Shown piece by piece: positions 18,344-28,728 of a stretch of DNA of 64,000 nucleotides. Under the pieces are notes generated by a model. It was not told the DNA's origin, did no database searches, and saw nothing but the letters and a program-made list of their open reading frames with translations. The DNA is from a bacterium 210820-DFI.6.37. GTDB lineage: Bacteria; Bacillota; Clostridia; Peptostreptococcales; Anaerovoracaceae. Numbering within the stretch: the stretch's first letter is position 1; each line of letters starts with the position of its first letter. A program made the translations under genes and the position numbers. Location of the stretch: contig JAJCKG010000008.1 of the NCBI GenBank assembly GCA_020558355.1, positions 1-64,000 of the forward strand, given 5' to 3'.

Positions 18344-18420
18344 GCCGCGGGCCGCGTAGGGATTTTGGTTCGATCCCCTGTAGTCTGAAACCATCCGGCT
18401 CGCAATGCTAAGCCCGCGGT
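18344..18420. ncRNA. Possible structured RNA element, unidentified
   Basis: A closing stem GCCGCGGGC/GCCCGCGGT (18344-18352 with 18412-18420) encloses about 60 nt that include an inner stem GGGAT/ATCCC (18359-18377). It contains GGTTCGATCCC, like a tRNA T-arm, but no tRNA can be folded. It lies in the 277-nt gap between the convergent flavodoxin and DAHP synthase genes. Confidence 0.35.
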
Positions 18421-18475
18421 TCACATGTAACCTATTTTTTACAAGTTGTACATAGCCATAATAAAATTGTAACAA

Positions 18476-18498
18476 AAGCGCCTGTGGCCCAGGCGCTT
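18476..18498. terminator. Bidirectional terminator between flavodoxin and DAHP synthase
   Basis: Perfect 9-bp stem AAGCGCCTG/CAGGCGCTT with a 5-nt loop. On the minus strand the 3' arm runs into TTTTG, 65 nt past the aroF stop. On the + strand TTTTTT follows six bases after the stem. Confidence 0.75.
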
Positions 18499-18562
18499 GT
18501 CTCCTTTTTTGAAACCTTTATGTATCTGTTCTGCCGGCTGATAGCCGGCGCTTCCCTCTTTC

Positions 18563-19594
18563 CTATAAAAGATCCGCCAGCTCGTACAGGAAGTTTTCTG
18601 TGTAATCCCATCCCATGCACGGGTCTGTAACGGACTTTCCGTAAACACCGCCGTCGATAGGCTGGTTTCCATCTTCCAGATAGCTTTCCACCATGAAGCC
18701 CTTAACCAGTTTTTTAATATCCTTGGAATATTTGCAGCTGGTCAAAACATCTTTGCAGATTCGTTTCTGTTCGTACCATTTCTTCCCTGAATTGGAATGG
18801 TTGGTATCGATAATTACGGCTTTGTTCTCCAGCAGGTCCCGCTCACTGTACATAGCATACAGCAGCAGCAGGTCTTCATAATGATAGTTAGGCGCAACGG
18901 ATCCCGAATCCCGCACTGCGCCGCGAAGGATTCCGTGCGCGTAAGGGTTGCCGTCTGATTCCACTTCGTAGCCCCGGTACATAAACAGATATCCGTGCTG
19001 AGCCGCCGCAATGGAGTTAAGCATTACATCAAAGCTGCCGCCGGTAGGATTTTTCATCCCCACTGGAATGTCCAGCCCGCTGGCAACGAACCGGTGCTGC
19101 TGGTTTTCCGTAGATCTGGCGCCAACAGCCGCGTAGGAAAGCAGATCGGAAAAGTACCGGTAATAATCCGGATACAGAATTTCATCCGCCGCGGTCAGAC
19201 CTGTTTCTTCGATTACGCGAAGGTGCATCTGGCGCACCCGAATGATGCCTTCCAGCAGATCATCATCCCCCAGCAGGTTCGGCCGGTGGAGCATTCCTTT
19301 GTATCCGGTCCCTACGGTTCTCGGCTTGTTGGTATAAACCCGCGGTATGATCAGTATCTTATCTTTGATTTTTTCCTGAACCTTAGCCAGGCGGCTCACA
19401 TAATCCAGCACCGCGTCCTCCCGGTCCGCGGAGCATGGGCCTATGATCATAAGGATCCGGTCATCGTTTCCGCTGAGAATGGCTTTAATCTGCTTTTCTC
19501 TTTCTGCCTTAGCCTTGACGCAAGCCTCTTTCATCGGATACTGCTCTTTGATTGCCTTTGGTATTGGCAGTTTTCTTTTAAAATGTACACTCAT
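18563..19594 (-). CDS. aroF: 3-Deoxy-7-phosphoheptulonate (DAHP) synthase
   Basis: First enzyme of the shikimate pathway; condenses PEP with erythrose 4-phosphate. It is of the class I-alpha AroF/G/H type, with IIGPCSADRE, PRVYTNKPRTVGTGYKG, VGARSTENQQHR and KNPTGGSFDVMLNSI in order. ATG at 19594 with AAGGAGATAACAGAGAA gives 343 residues, a normal size. The N-terminal ~40 residues that carry feedback control in this type are present. Which aromatic amino acid inhibits it cannot be told, so the symbol is provisional. It stands as a single gene between a terminator and uppP. Confidence 0.94.
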   Translation of the reverse strand: MSVHFKRKLPIPKAIKEQYPMKEACVKAKAEREKQIKAILSGNDDRILMIIGPCSADREDAVLDYVSRLAKVQEKIKDKILIIPRVYTNKPRTVGTGYKGMLHRPNLLGDDDLLEGIIRVRQMHLRVIEETGLTAADEILYPDYYRYFSDLLSYAAVGARSTENQQHRFVASGLDIPVGMKNPTGGSFDVMLNSIAAAQHGYLFMYRGYEVESDGNPYAHGILRGAVRDSGSVAPNYHYEDLLLLYAMYSERDLLENKAVIIDTNHSNSGKKWYEQKRICKDVLTSCKYSKDIKKLVKGFMVESYLEDGNQPIDGGVYGKSVTDPCMGWDYTENFLYELADLL

Positions 19595-19693
19595 TTCTCT
19601 GTTATCTCCTTTTGTCTTTCTTGCGATCCGGCGGTCCGCCGGAATTCTCCGCACGTTGATCCGCCGTTATTTATTACTGATTTGACACTGCGC

Positions 19694-20494
19694 TTACAGA
19701 AATGTTTTAACCCCGAAATACCCCAGCACCAGGATTCCCAGTACAATCCGGTACCAGCCGAAAACCTTGAAATCATGTTTTTTAATATATCCCATAAGGA
19801 ACTTGATGGCTGCCATAGAAACCAGGAACGCGACAACCAGCCCATTGATAAGGATCACGGTTTCATTTCCTGTAAAATGGAATCCAAACTTGACCAGCTT
19901 TAAAAGGCTTGCTCCAAACATGACCGGAATGGCCAGGAAAAAGGTAAACTCTGCCGCGACGGTCCGGGAAACGCCGATCATCAGCCCGCCTAAAATCGTC
20001 GCGCCGGAACGGGAGGTCCCTGGAAAAACAGCGGCAACCAGCTGAAACAGTCCGATCATCAGCGCCTGCCTGTAGGTCAGATCATCCAGACTGCTTACCT
20101 TCGGCGCAGTATGTTTTTGTTTGTTTTCAATAATAATAAAGAAAATACCCACTAAAATCAACATGATGGCTACGGTCTGATAATTATAAAACAGCGCGTT
20201 AAACACATCATCGAAAAGCAGTCCGATCACCGCCGCCGGAATACAGGCTACTATGATCTTCAGCCACATGATCCAGGTTTTTTTATCCGTAGGAATCAGC
20301 CGCCGCCAGTAGATCACCACCACAGCCATGATCGCGCCCAACTGGATCACAACCAGAAACATTTCCATGAATTCCGCGGACACATTCATTTTCATGAACT
20401 CGTCTACCAGAATCATATGTCCCGTACTGCTGATGGGCAGCCATTCGGTAATCCCTTCAACGATACCCAGAATGATTGCTTTTATAATCTCCAT
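19694..20494 (-). CDS. uppP: Undecaprenyl-diphosphatase
   Basis: Membrane phosphatase (BacA family) that recycles undecaprenyl pyrophosphate to the lipid carrier of cell-wall synthesis; extra copies confer bacitracin resistance. The signature [18 protein letters not shown] is near residue 14, and the second motif [12 protein letters not shown] near 160. About eight TM segments in 266 residues match the family. ATG with AAAAGGAAGGTTTTAA. The gene is monocistronic as far as the flanks show. Confidence 0.96.
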   Translation of the reverse strand: MEIIKAIILGIVEGITEWLPISSTGHMILVDEFMKMNVSAEFMEMFLVVIQLGAIMAVVVIYWRRLIPTDKKTWIMWLKIIVACIPAAVIGLLFDDVFNALFYNYQTVAIMLILVGIFFIIIENKQKHTAPKVSSLDDLTYRQALMIGLFQLVAAVFPGTSRSGATILGGLMIGVSRTVAAEFTFFLAIPVMFGASLLKLVKFGFHFTGNETVILINGLVVAFLVSMAAIKFLMGYIKKHDFKVFGWYRIVLGILVLGYFGVKTFL

Positions 20495-20652
20495 TTAAAA
20501 CCTTCCTTTTATATTCTTAGTCTGCTAATGATTGTATCATTAAATCTTAATTTTGTCACAAGCTCTTTATTACATTTTTCTTAAAAAGGCGTTTCTTTGG
20601 GCCGCGGGTACCCTGGGATCCGTAAATCTCTTTTCCGGCATTGGTACAAAAA

Positions 20653-20682
20653 AGCAGAACATACTCTTTGGTACGCTCTGCT
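20653..20682 (-). terminator. Terminator of the purine operon tail
   Basis: Minus-strand stem of 12 bp (AGCAGAGCGTAC with GTATGTTCTGCT, two G-U pairs) and a 6-nt loop, followed by six T. It lies 61 nt past the cytidylate-kinase-like stop. Confidence 0.85.
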
Positions 20683-20742
20683 TCGCTCTTACCTCCCGCG
20701 TCTTTTCAGCTTTCCTCAGCCTCCTGACGAGCCTCGTTTTTC

Positions 20743-21360
20743 CTATCGATTCGGATCTACCATATCCAGATAAGACTCTATGAGCTTTACGATATTATCG
20801 ATGGATATGTAGCCGCTGTCGATACACAGGTTATAGTTGACCGGATCGCCCCATTTACGCCCCGTATGATAATTGTAGTAATTGGCGCGGGCCTTATCCG
20901 TGTCATTCATGATTTTCTTCACATCTTTTTCAGGCACACCGTACTGTTCCACAGCCCGTTTGATCTTATCTCCCGTTTCGGCATAGACGAAAACATTGGT
21001 CGCGCCCGGAATTCCCCGAAGGATATAATCCGCGCACCGTCCTACAATAACGCAGGAGCCTTCGTCGGCCACTCTGCGGATCGTATCGAACTGAGCCAGG
21101 AAAAAGCGTTCATTGAGAGACAAACTGTCCGGGCCGGAGTCACCTGTTCCAAAGGCGGATGACAGGCTGTAAAAAAAGCTGTTCTTTGCTTTCCGCTCTG
21201 CCTCTTCCATCATCTCTCTGGAAAAGCCGCTCTCTTCCGCAATTCTCGATAAAAGCTCTTTGTCATAGTAGGGGACTCCTAAATCATCAGCCAGCCGTCT
21301 GCCTATGAGCCTTCCCCCGCTGCCGAATTCACGGCTGATGGTTATAATTTGCTTCTTCAT
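20743..21360 (-). CDS. Cytidylate kinase-like family protein
   Basis: A 205-residue P-loop kinase of the cytidylate kinase-like family, with the nucleotide loop ITISREFGSGGRLIGRRLA at residues 6-24 and DLGVPYYDKELL after it. The family is widespread in gut Firmicutes and differs from true Cmk, with a long insert (about residues 60-85) and the tail VIVGRCADYILRG. Its substrate is not established. It is the last gene behind purD (30-nt gap), before a strong terminator. That suggests, without proof, a role in nucleotide metabolism. Confidence 0.85.
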   Translation of the reverse strand: MKKQIITISREFGSGGRLIGRRLADDLGVPYYDKELLSRIAEESGFSREMMEEAERKAKNSFFYSLSSAFGTGDSGPDSLSLNERFFLAQFDTIRRVADEGSCVIVGRCADYILRGIPGATNVFVYAETGDKIKRAVEQYGVPEKDVKKIMNDTDKARANYYNYHTGRKWGDPVNYNLCIDSGYISIDNIVKLIESYLDMVDPNR

Positions 21361-21390
21361 AACATTCGCCTCCCTCAGGTCTTTTTTCTA

Positions 21391-22683
21391 TTATAACAGA
21401 TTGGGATTGATTATACCAATGTCATTTCGATATTGCATCCCCTCAAACGAAATCCGCTTAACATTGTCAAAGGCTTTTGCTCTGGCTTCTTCATGGGTAG
21501 CGCCCGTCGCGGTGACGCCCAGAACTCTTCCTCCGGAAGTGACAACCGCGCTGCGGCAGGAAGCTTCGTCACAGATATGCTCGCTTGCGGTTCCCGCGTG
21601 GAACACAACTACGTCCCTGTCCACCTTATCGAGTCCTGTAATTTCCTTGCCTTTTTCATAGCTTCCCGGATAGCCTCCGGAAGCCAGTACAACGCAGACC
21701 GCCTTTTTATCGCTCCACTTGATTTCCGCGTCGGCCAGACGGTTTTCTGTTACCGCGGTAAAGATCTCCAGAAGATCGCTGTCCAGGCGGGACAGTACAG
21801 ACTGCGCCTCCGGATCGCCGAACCGATTGTTGAATTCGATTACCTTCGGGCCGTCCTTAGAGATCATCAGGCCGATGAACAGAACGCCTTTAAAGTCAAG
21901 GCCGTCCTCCTGAAAGCCCTTTAATGTAGGCTCCAGAATCTCTCTTTTGATACGGGCTTCCAGCTCCGCGTCAAATACCAGGCTCGGGGAATAGGTTCCC
22001 ATGCCGCCGGTATTAGGTCCTTTGTCGCCGTCAAAGATCCGTTTGTAATCCTGCGCCGATTCCATAGGCACGATGGTATGTTCATCCACAAAGCAGAGCA
22101 TGGAAGCTTCCACTCCGGTAAGGAATTCTTCTACTACAATCTTTTCTCCCGCGGCTCCGAAGACCTTGTCGCCCATCATTTCCTCAATGGCTTTCTTCGC
22201 GTCCTCTTCTGTTTCCGCGATAACAACCCCTTTGCCGGCCGCGAGGCCGTCAGCTTTCAGCACCATAGGATAGCCGAAGATACCCACAGAATCCAGCAGC
22301 TCCTGCTTGTCTGTAAATTCTTTGTACCCGGCCGTTGGGATATTATGCTTTGCCAGGAAGCGCTTTGTAAAGGATTTGCTGGCTTCCAGCTGGGAGCATT
22401 TTTTATTTGGGCCAAAGGCGGCAATTCCGGCCGCTTCCATTTCATCTACGATTCCCATGGCAAGAGGAACTTCCGGTCCGATGACCGCCAGGTCGATCTG
22501 ACTTTCCTTTGCGAAAGCGCAAAGACCTGCTATGTCCTCCGCTTTGATATTGACACACTCCGCGTCCAGGCCTATCCCTGCGTTGCCGGGCGCGCAGTAA
22601 ATTTTATCCGCTTTTGGGCTTTGGGCCAGCTTCCACACGATAGCGTGTTCTCTGCCGCCTCCGCCTACTACTAATATTCTCAT
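21391..22683 (-). CDS. purD: Phosphoribosylamine-glycine ligase
   Basis: Second step of purine synthesis: ATP-dependent joining of glycine to phosphoribosylamine. It opens with VVGGGGREHAIVWKL, and the ATP-grasp core is seen around PMVLKADGLAAGKGVVIAET and EFNNRFGDPEAQ. The 430-residue length is standard. ATG with GGAGAGAAAC, 15 nt after purH. It is the penultimate gene of the operon. Glycine can come from the GlyA encoded at the left end. Confidence 0.97.
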   Translation of the reverse strand: MRILVVGGGGREHAIVWKLAQSPKADKIYCAPGNAGIGLDAECVNIKAEDIAGLCAFAKESQIDLAVIGPEVPLAMGIVDEMEAAGIAAFGPNKKCSQLEASKSFTKRFLAKHNIPTAGYKEFTDKQELLDSVGIFGYPMVLKADGLAAGKGVVIAETEEDAKKAIEEMMGDKVFGAAGEKIVVEEFLTGVEASMLCFVDEHTIVPMESAQDYKRIFDGDKGPNTGGMGTYSPSLVFDAELEARIKREILEPTLKGFQEDGLDFKGVLFIGLMISKDGPKVIEFNNRFGDPEAQSVLSRLDSDLLEIFTAVTENRLADAEIKWSDKKAVCVVLASGGYPGSYEKGKEITGLDKVDRDVVVFHAGTASEHICDEASCRSAVVTSGGRVLGVTATGATHEEARAKAFDNVKRISFEGMQYRNDIGIINPNLL

Positions 22684-22698
22684 GTTTCTCTCCTGAAT

Positions 22699-24234
22699 CT
22701 AGTGCTTGAAGTGGCGTACTCCGCAGAATACCATGGCGATCCCCAGTTCGTTGGCTTTATCGATGGATTCCTGATCGCGGATAGAGCCGCCCGGCTGGAT
22801 GATGGCTGTCACTCCTGCCTTTGCGGCCGCTGTAACGCAGTCGTCAAATGGGAAGAACGCGTCTGACGCGAGGACAGCTCCTTCCAGAGAGGTGTTGGCC
22901 TGGCGGATCGCGTTTTCTACCGCCCAGATCCGGTTCACCTGTCCCGGTCCGATTCCTACGGTTGCCTGATCCTTGGCAATGACAATGCCGTTGGATTTGA
23001 TGTGTTTTACCACTTTCATAGCCAGCTTCATGTCTTCCATTTCTTTATCTGTCGGAATCCGGTCCGTTACTACCTTCAGCGCTTCTTCATCGTACAGCGT
23101 GTCGTCGATGCCCTGCACCAGCAGACCGCCGCTTACCTTCTTGATGTCGATCTGTCCGGCAGGTCCCTTATTTTCAATCTCCGGCAGCTTGAGAAGACGG
23201 ATATTTTTCTTCTGCGTCAAGATAGCCAGCGCTTCCTCGGTAAAGTCAGGAGCGATGACGATCTCGATGAAGATCTTGTTGATCTCCTCCGCGGTCGGCC
23301 CGTCAATGGGACGGTTTGCCGCTACGATGCCGCCGAAAATGGAGGTCGGGTCGCACTCATAGGCTTTTTTGTAAGCGCTGAGAATATCAAATCCAGTTCC
23401 CACGCCGCATGGGTTCGCGTGCTTTACCGCAACGACTGTCGGCTCTGTAAATTCTTTCAGAGCGGCCAGGGCGCCGTTGGTATCATTGATGTTGTTGAAG
23501 GAAAGCTCCTTGCCGTGAAGCTGCTGTGCCTTTACCAGACTGCCTTCCGCCGGCTGGATTTCTTTGTAGTAAGAAGCCTTCTGGTGTGGATTTTCGCCGT
23601 AACGCAGCTCCTGAACCTTTTCAAAGGTCAGGGTCAGGTTGTCCGGAAGCTCCGCTCCGATCTGTTTTCTCAGATAATCGGAAATCATAGCGTCATAGGC
23701 GGCAGTGTGCTGGAAAACTTTCAGCGCCAGCTTGTATTTCGTTTCATAGGAAACGCTTCCCTTTTCTTTCAGCTCCTGGGTAACAGCTCCGTAATCAGCC
23801 GGATCGCAGATAACCACTACATCTTTGTGATTCTTCGCGGCGGAACGCAGCATGGTCGGTCCGCCGATATCGATGTTTTCAATAGCGTCCGCTAAGGTCA
23901 CATCCGGTTTCATGATGGTTTCCTTGAATGGGTACAGGTTAATGGCTACAATATCGATGGTTTCGATGTTCAGATCAGCAAGCTGTTTCATGTGCTCCGG
24001 CTTTTCCCGCATAGCCAGAATTCCGCCGTGTACTGCCGGATGAAGGGTCTTTACTCTTCCATCCAGACATTCCGGAAAGCCTGTCACATCGGAAATTCCA
24101 ATTACATCCACACCGTTATCAGCAAGGCGCTTGTGGGTGCCTCCGGTAGAGATGATCTTTACGCCCAGCTTTTCCAGCTCCTGGGCAAATTCTACAATTC
24201 CGGTTTTATCCGAAACGCTAAGTAATGCTCTCAT
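22699..24234 (-). CDS. purH: Bifunctional AICAR transformylase / IMP cyclohydrolase
   Basis: Last two steps to IMP. The N-terminal cyclohydrolase part begins [17 protein letters not shown] with [13 protein letters not shown]. The C-terminal transformylase part contains [14 protein letters not shown] and [11 protein letters not shown]. The ATG at 24234 (GGAAAGGAATAAAAAAT upstream) gives 511 residues, as usual; an upstream TTG-type extension would intrude on the preceding gene. It follows the PurF paralogue by only 5 nt. Confidence 0.97.
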   Translation of the reverse strand: MRALLSVSDKTGIVEFAQELEKLGVKIISTGGTHKRLADNGVDVIGISDVTGFPECLDGRVKTLHPAVHGGILAMREKPEHMKQLADLNIETIDIVAINLYPFKETIMKPDVTLADAIENIDIGGPTMLRSAAKNHKDVVVICDPADYGAVTQELKEKGSVSYETKYKLALKVFQHTAAYDAMISDYLRKQIGAELPDNLTLTFEKVQELRYGENPHQKASYYKEIQPAEGSLVKAQQLHGKELSFNNINDTNGALAALKEFTEPTVVAVKHANPCGVGTGFDILSAYKKAYECDPTSIFGGIVAANRPIDGPTAEEINKIFIEIVIAPDFTEEALAILTQKKNIRLLKLPEIENKGPAGQIDIKKVSGGLLVQGIDDTLYDEEALKVVTDRIPTDKEMEDMKLAMKVVKHIKSNGIVIAKDQATVGIGPGQVNRIWAVENAIRQANTSLEGAVLASDAFFPFDDCVTAAAKAGVTAIIQPGGSIRDQESIDKANELGIAMVFCGVRHFKH

Positions 24235-24239
24235 ATTTT

Positions 24240-25658
24240 TTATTCCTTTCCATCCCAACAATAAGTACAAAGATTACATTTATCGACACCGATCGCTTCC
24301 ACTGTATCCTCCAGATCCTGGAATTTCAGGCTGTCAAACTGAAGCCTTTTTCGGATCTCTTCCACCATCGCAGCGTGCTTTTCGGTTTTGCTGCTTGCGT
24401 ATTCCGCCAGCAGTTCTTCGGAGATGTCATCGCCTTCAATGCCTTCCAGATCCCGGATGACCCGTCTTGTGATCAGCTCCAGATCGCTGACGGAACGGGA
24501 GAAGTTGAGGAACTTGCAGCCGTACATGATAGGCGGACAGGCGGATCTTACATGGATCTCCTTCGCCCCGTTTTCCAGAAGGTAGGAAACCGTCTCGGAA
24601 AGCTGGGTTCCTCTTACGATGGAGTCATCGATGAGGACAAATTTCTTCCCATTGATAATCTGAAATACAGGAACCAGCTTCATCTTAGCGATCAGGTTTC
24701 TCGCTTTCTGGTTCTGCGGCATAAAGCTTCTCGGCCAGGTCGGGGTATATTTAATCAAAGGCCGGGCGTAAGGGACTCTGGACTGGTTGGCGTATCCCAG
24801 CGCGTGGGCGGTACCGCTGTCCGGCACTCCGGCAACATAGTCTACATCCATGTCGCCGTCCTTCTGAGCCAGCAGCTCTCCGTTGCGGTTACGCATCAGC
24901 TCTACATTGCGTCCCTCGTAGATAGAAGTAGTATAACCAAAATAAGTCCAAAGGAACGCGCAGATCCGCATTCCTTCCTGAGGCTCACCGACGGTCTTTT
25001 CGCCGTCCGCGGTGATAAAAGCAATCTCTGCGGGCCCCAGTTCACGTTTATATTTATACCCCACATTGATAAATGCAAATGATTCGGAAGCCGCGCAGTA
25101 AGCGCCGTCCTTCTGTCCAATAATCAGCGGTGTTCTGCCGTATTTGTCTCTTGCCGCGTAAAGGCCTTCCTTTGTCAAAATCAGCATAGTCACAGATCCA
25201 TCGATCTTGGCCTGGGCGATCCGTATGCCGTCCACAATATCCCGGCCCGTGGAAACCAGCGCCGCTACCAGCTCCGTATTGTTGATCTTCCCGCCGCTCA
25301 TGGACATGAAGTGGCTTGGGCGGGCTTTCAGAAGCTCTTCTACAATGGCGTCCTTGTTGTTGATCCGGCCCACTGTGGTGATGGCGTAATCTCCCTGTCT
25401 GCTGTAAACGGTCAGCGGCTGAGGGTCTCCGTCACTGATGGCTCCGATCCCCATATTTCCCTTCATCTCTTCGATGTCCGCCTCAAATTTACTGCGGAAC
25501 GGTGAGTTTTCAATATTATGGATGGACCGGTTAAATCCGTCCTCCTGCAGGACGCACATGCCGCCCCGTTTGGTTCCTAAATGAGAATGATAGTCTGTTC
25601 CAAAGAACAGATCCATAACGCAGTCCTGTTTAGAAGCAAATCCAATTACTCCGCCCAT
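24240..25658 (-). CDS. Amidophosphoribosyltransferase paralogue with degenerate glutaminase domain
   Basis: A 472-residue PurF homologue distinct from the canonical purF two genes upstream. The phosphoribosyltransferase half is intact, with the PRPP loop [15 protein letters not shown] near residue 343. Cysteines at the iron-sulfur ligand positions are kept ([24 protein letters not shown]). The glutaminase half is altered. The protein starts MGGVIGF where PurF has its catalytic Cys, the HVRYST segment reads GIGAISDG, and HNGNL reads VGRINN. It should therefore not hydrolyse glutamine. Its start overlaps the purN stop by one base (TAATG). It may be ammonia-dependent, a partner of PurF, or act on another substrate. 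Confidence 0.85.
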   Translation of the reverse strand: MGGVIGFASKQDCVMDLFFGTDYHSHLGTKRGGMCVLQEDGFNRSIHNIENSPFRSKFEADIEEMKGNMGIGAISDGDPQPLTVYSRQGDYAITTVGRINNKDAIVEELLKARPSHFMSMSGGKINNTELVAALVSTGRDIVDGIRIAQAKIDGSVTMLILTKEGLYAARDKYGRTPLIIGQKDGAYCAASESFAFINVGYKYKRELGPAEIAFITADGEKTVGEPQEGMRICAFLWTYFGYTTSIYEGRNVELMRNRNGELLAQKDGDMDVDYVAGVPDSGTAHALGYANQSRVPYARPLIKYTPTWPRSFMPQNQKARNLIAKMKLVPVFQIINGKKFVLIDDSIVRGTQLSETVSYLLENGAKEIHVRSACPPIMYGCKFLNFSRSVSDLELITRRVIRDLEGIEGDDISEELLAEYASSKTEKHAAMVEEIRKRLQFDSLKFQDLEDTVEAIGVDKCNLCTYCWDGKE

Positions 25659-26236
25659 TATTTCCCTCCTTTTTCCGGCAAATCTGCCATGACTTTCTTT
25701 ATTCCTTCCGCTAAAATAACATGTTCCGTTTTCAGTACTCTTGCCGCCAGCGTGTCTGCCGTATCACCCGGCTCTACAGGCACCTGCCGCTGCAGGATGA
25801 TATCACCGGTATCTACGCCTTCATCAACGAAATGAACGGTAGCGCCGGAAACCGTCTCGCCTCCGTCCAGGACAGCCTGATGGACCCGCTTTCCGTAAAA
25901 ACCCTTGCCGCAGTATTTTGGGATCAGAGACGGATGAATATTGACGATCCGTTTTCTGTAAGCCTCAATAACCGCGGGCTCCAGCACTTTCATATATCCG
26001 GCCAGCACGATGAGATCTGTGTCTTCCGCTTTTAGCTCTTTAAGAAGCTCCTCTGTCTCTTTTATGACTTTTCCTTTGATCCCGGCTTTCTGTGCCCGCT
26101 CCAGGGCGAAGACCCCTTCCCGGCTGGCAATGACCTGAACGATTTTTGCCCCGGCAAGCTCTCCGCTTTCGATCTTATCGATAATAGCCTGAAGATTGGT
26201 GCCGCCTCCGGAAACCAGTACGGAAATATTCACCAT
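25658..26236 (-). CDS. purN: Phosphoribosylglycinamide formyltransferase
   Basis: Transfers a formyl group from 10-formyl-THF to GAR. It has VLVSGGGTNLQAIID at the N-terminus, NIHPSLIPKY with catalytic Asn and His near residue 107, and the catalytic Asp in VDEGVDTGDII. At 192 residues it is the normal single-domain form. ATG directly abuts the purM stop (TAA then ATG), implying coupled translation. Confidence 0.97.
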   Translation of the reverse strand: MVNISVLVSGGGTNLQAIIDKIESGELAGAKIVQVIASREGVFALERAQKAGIKGKVIKETEELLKELKAEDTDLIVLAGYMKVLEPAVIEAYRKRIVNIHPSLIPKYCGKGFYGKRVHQAVLDGGETVSGATVHFVDEGVDTGDIILQRQVPVEPGDTADTLAARVLKTEHVILAEGIKKVMADLPEKGGK

Positions 26237-27286
26237 TTATTTACCCTCCAGAATCACTTTGTCGCCGTCTGTGGCTACTACCTGACCGATAATATCAGCC
26301 GTTTCTCCAGCGTCCTTCAGGGCTTTCAGAGCCGCGTCCGCGTCCTTTGCGTCTACGAACATCATCATTCCCACACCCATGTTAAAGGTGGAGAACATTT
26401 CGATCTTGTCAATGTTTCCGCATTTCTTGATATACGGGAAGATCGGCGGCACGTTCCATGTACCGATCCTGATTTTTGCCGCGAGACCTTCCGGCAGGAT
26501 TCTCGGAATGTTTTCAAAGAAGCCGCCTCCTGTGATGTGGACAATGCCATTGACATCGAATTTAGGCAGAACCGCGTTACACGCGGCCGCGTAGATTTTG
26601 GTCGGCGTCAGCAGGGCTTCTCCCAACGTTGTTCCCAGCTCCTCCACATAGTCTGTTACATCCATTTTCATTTTGTCAAAGAAGACTTTTCTTACCAGGG
26701 AATATCCGTTGCTGTGGATGCCGCTGGAAGTGATGCCGATAATCACATTGCCTTCCGCCACTTTTTCTCCGGTGATGATCTTTTCTTTATCCACCATGCC
26801 TACGGAAAAACCGGCCATATCGTATTCGCCTTCACTGTAAAAATCCGGCATCTCAGCTGTTTCTCCGCCCACCAGAGCGCTTCCCGACTGACGGCAGCCT
26901 TCCGCTATGCCTTTTACAATATCCGCGATCTTCTCCGCCTTTACCTTTCCTGTGGCAATATAGTCCAGGAAAAAGAGGGGCTTCGCGCCCTGGCAGAGAA
27001 CGTCGTTTACACACATTGCTACGCAATCGATTCCCACTGTGTCATGCTTGTCCATGAGAAAAGCAATCTTCAGTTTGGTTCCCACGCCGTCTGTACCGGA
27101 AACCAGCACCGGCTGCGACATGGAAGCTACATCGATCTGAAACAGGCTTCCAAAGCTGCCGAGTCCTGTAAGAACGTTTTCATTGAAGGTCCGCTTTACA
27201 TGATCTTTCATCAGGGTAACGGCGCGTTCGCCTTCTTTTGTATCTACACCCGCGTCCTTGTAGGTGAGTTTTTTCATATCATCCAT
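26237..27286 (-). CDS. purM: Phosphoribosylformylglycinamidine cyclo-ligase (AIR synthetase)
   Basis: Closes the imidazole ring to give AIR. The ATP-binding segment [17 protein letters not shown] is near residue 59, with [11 protein letters not shown] and [12 protein letters not shown] downstream. The length of 349 is typical. ATG at 27286 has GGGAGGATGAACC; it overlaps the end of purF by 13 nt, so the two are translationally linked. Confidence 0.97.
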   Translation of the reverse strand: MDDMKKLTYKDAGVDTKEGERAVTLMKDHVKRTFNENVLTGLGSFGSLFQIDVASMSQPVLVSGTDGVGTKLKIAFLMDKHDTVGIDCVAMCVNDVLCQGAKPLFFLDYIATGKVKAEKIADIVKGIAEGCRQSGSALVGGETAEMPDFYSEGEYDMAGFSVGMVDKEKIITGEKVAEGNVIIGITSSGIHSNGYSLVRKVFFDKMKMDVTDYVEELGTTLGEALLTPTKIYAAACNAVLPKFDVNGIVHITGGGFFENIPRILPEGLAAKIRIGTWNVPPIFPYIKKCGNIDKIEMFSTFNMGVGMMMFVDAKDADAALKALKDAGETADIIGQVVATDGDKVILEGK

Positions 27287-28689
27287 GGTTCATCCTCCCA
27301 TTCCATATCCCGCTCAGGAAGCTCCATTGGGTAGTTTCCTGTAAAGCAGGCTGTACATATCTTGTCGCTATCCATACCGATGGCGGAAAGCATGCCTTCT
27401 ACGCTGAGATAAGCCAGAGAATCAGCTCCTGTCATTTCCGCGATCTCCTCTATGGTATGAACGGCTGCGGCCAGTTTGTTTTTGTCAGGTGTATCGATTC
27501 CGAAAAAGCACGGATCTGTTACCGGCGGAGAAGCGACTCTTATATGGACTTCCTTTGCCCCGGCGTCTTTCAGCATTTTTACCAGCTTGCCGCTGGTGGT
27601 TCCCCGAACGATGGAGTCGTCCACCATAATGATCCGTTTTCCCTGTACGTTGCCTTTCAGCACATTGAGCTTTAGTCTTACTGACAGCTCCCGCGTCCGC
27701 TGATCCGGCTGAATGAAGGTTCTGCCTACATAGCGGTTTTTGATGAGTCCTTCCCCATAAGGGATTCCGGATTCCTCTGCGTAGCCGATGGCCGCCACGG
27801 TTCCCGAGTCGGGAACGGAAATGACCATATCCGCGGCCACTGGCGCTTCTCTTGCCAGTATCCGCCCGCACTGACTTCTCGCCGTATAGACGCCAACGCC
27901 GTCGATACGGCTGTCGGGCCTTGAAAAATACACATATTCAAAGGCACAGGAGGCCCGCTTTTCCTTTTCCGCGTAGCTGACAGACTTCAGTTCCCCGTCT
28001 TCAATGATGACCATTTCTCCCGGCTCCACATCCCGAATCAGCGTTGCTCCCAGAAGGGGAAATACACAGCTTTCTGAGGCCAGGACAAAGCCCTCTTCAT
28101 TTTTTCCAATGCATAAAGGCCGCAGGCCGTAAGGGTCTCTTACACCGATCAGCTTGTTTCCCGCTGTAATAACCAGCGCGTAGGCTCCCTGGACTTTTTC
28201 CAGGGATTTTGTAATAGCCTGCTGGATGGTGCTGTCTTTAATGTTTCTCGCAATAAGTGCCGCAATGACTTCTGAATCGATACTTGTCTGGAAAATAAAT
28301 CCGTCATCCTGCAGCTGCCGCCGCAGGATCCGGGCGTTTACCAGATTCCCATTGTGCGCGAGCGCAATGGCTCCGCCCCGGTAGTAAACCACCAGAGGCA
28401 TGGCGTTTGCCGCATGGCTTTCTCCCGCCGTGGAGTAGCGCACATGACCGATGGCGATATCCCCCTGAAGACGCTCGATCACTTCATCGCTGAATACTTC
28501 CTGAACAAGGCCCATATCTTTGTAATACTGGATCTTTCCGCCTTTGTTGGCGGCGATACCGGCACTTTCCTGGCCTCTGTGCTGGAGCGAGTGAAGCCCG
28601 AAGTATACGCCTCTGGCAATATCCCGCTTGCCGGGAGCGTATACTCCCACTACGCCGCATTCATCATGGAATTCCCAATAATCCTTCAT
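27274..28689 (-). CDS. purF: Amidophosphoribosyltransferase (canonical)
   Basis: Committed first step of purine synthesis: PRPP plus glutamine to phosphoribosylamine. A ten-residue propeptide ([10 protein letters not shown]) precedes the nucleophile Cys of [24 protein letters not shown] and the PRPP loop [15 protein letters not shown] are all present. The four iron-sulfur cysteines known from Bacillus PurF are recognisable ([22 protein letters not shown]). Normal length, 471 residues. The usual feedback by AMP and GMP is expected from the family. Compare the degenerate paralogue at 24240-25658. Confidence 0.97.
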   Translation of the reverse strand: MKDYWEFHDECGVVGVYAPGKRDIARGVYFGLHSLQHRGQESAGIAANKGGKIQYYKDMGLVQEVFSDEVIERLQGDIAIGHVRYSTAGESHAANAMPLVVYYRGGAIALAHNGNLVNARILRRQLQDDGFIFQTSIDSEVIAALIARNIKDSTIQQAITKSLEKVQGAYALVITAGNKLIGVRDPYGLRPLCIGKNEEGFVLASESCVFPLLGATLIRDVEPGEMVIIEDGELKSVSYAEKEKRASCAFEYVYFSRPDSRIDGVGVYTARSQCGRILAREAPVAADMVISVPDSGTVAAIGYAEESGIPYGEGLIKNRYVGRTFIQPDQRTRELSVRLKLNVLKGNVQGKRIIMVDDSIVRGTTSGKLVKMLKDAGAKEVHIRVASPPVTDPCFFGIDTPDKNKLAAAVHTIEEIAEMTGADSLAYLSVEGMLSAIGMDSDKICTACFTGNYPMELPERDMEWEDEPWMI

Positions 28690-28728
28690 CCTTTCATCCC
28701 CCGTATCTTTTATTTTTGCAGGTTCCCG

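Noticed and set aside
18344..18420. tRNA gene suggested by GGTTCGATCCC
   Set aside because: No acceptor stem, D-arm or anticodon arm can be placed around it, and the T-stem does not pair.
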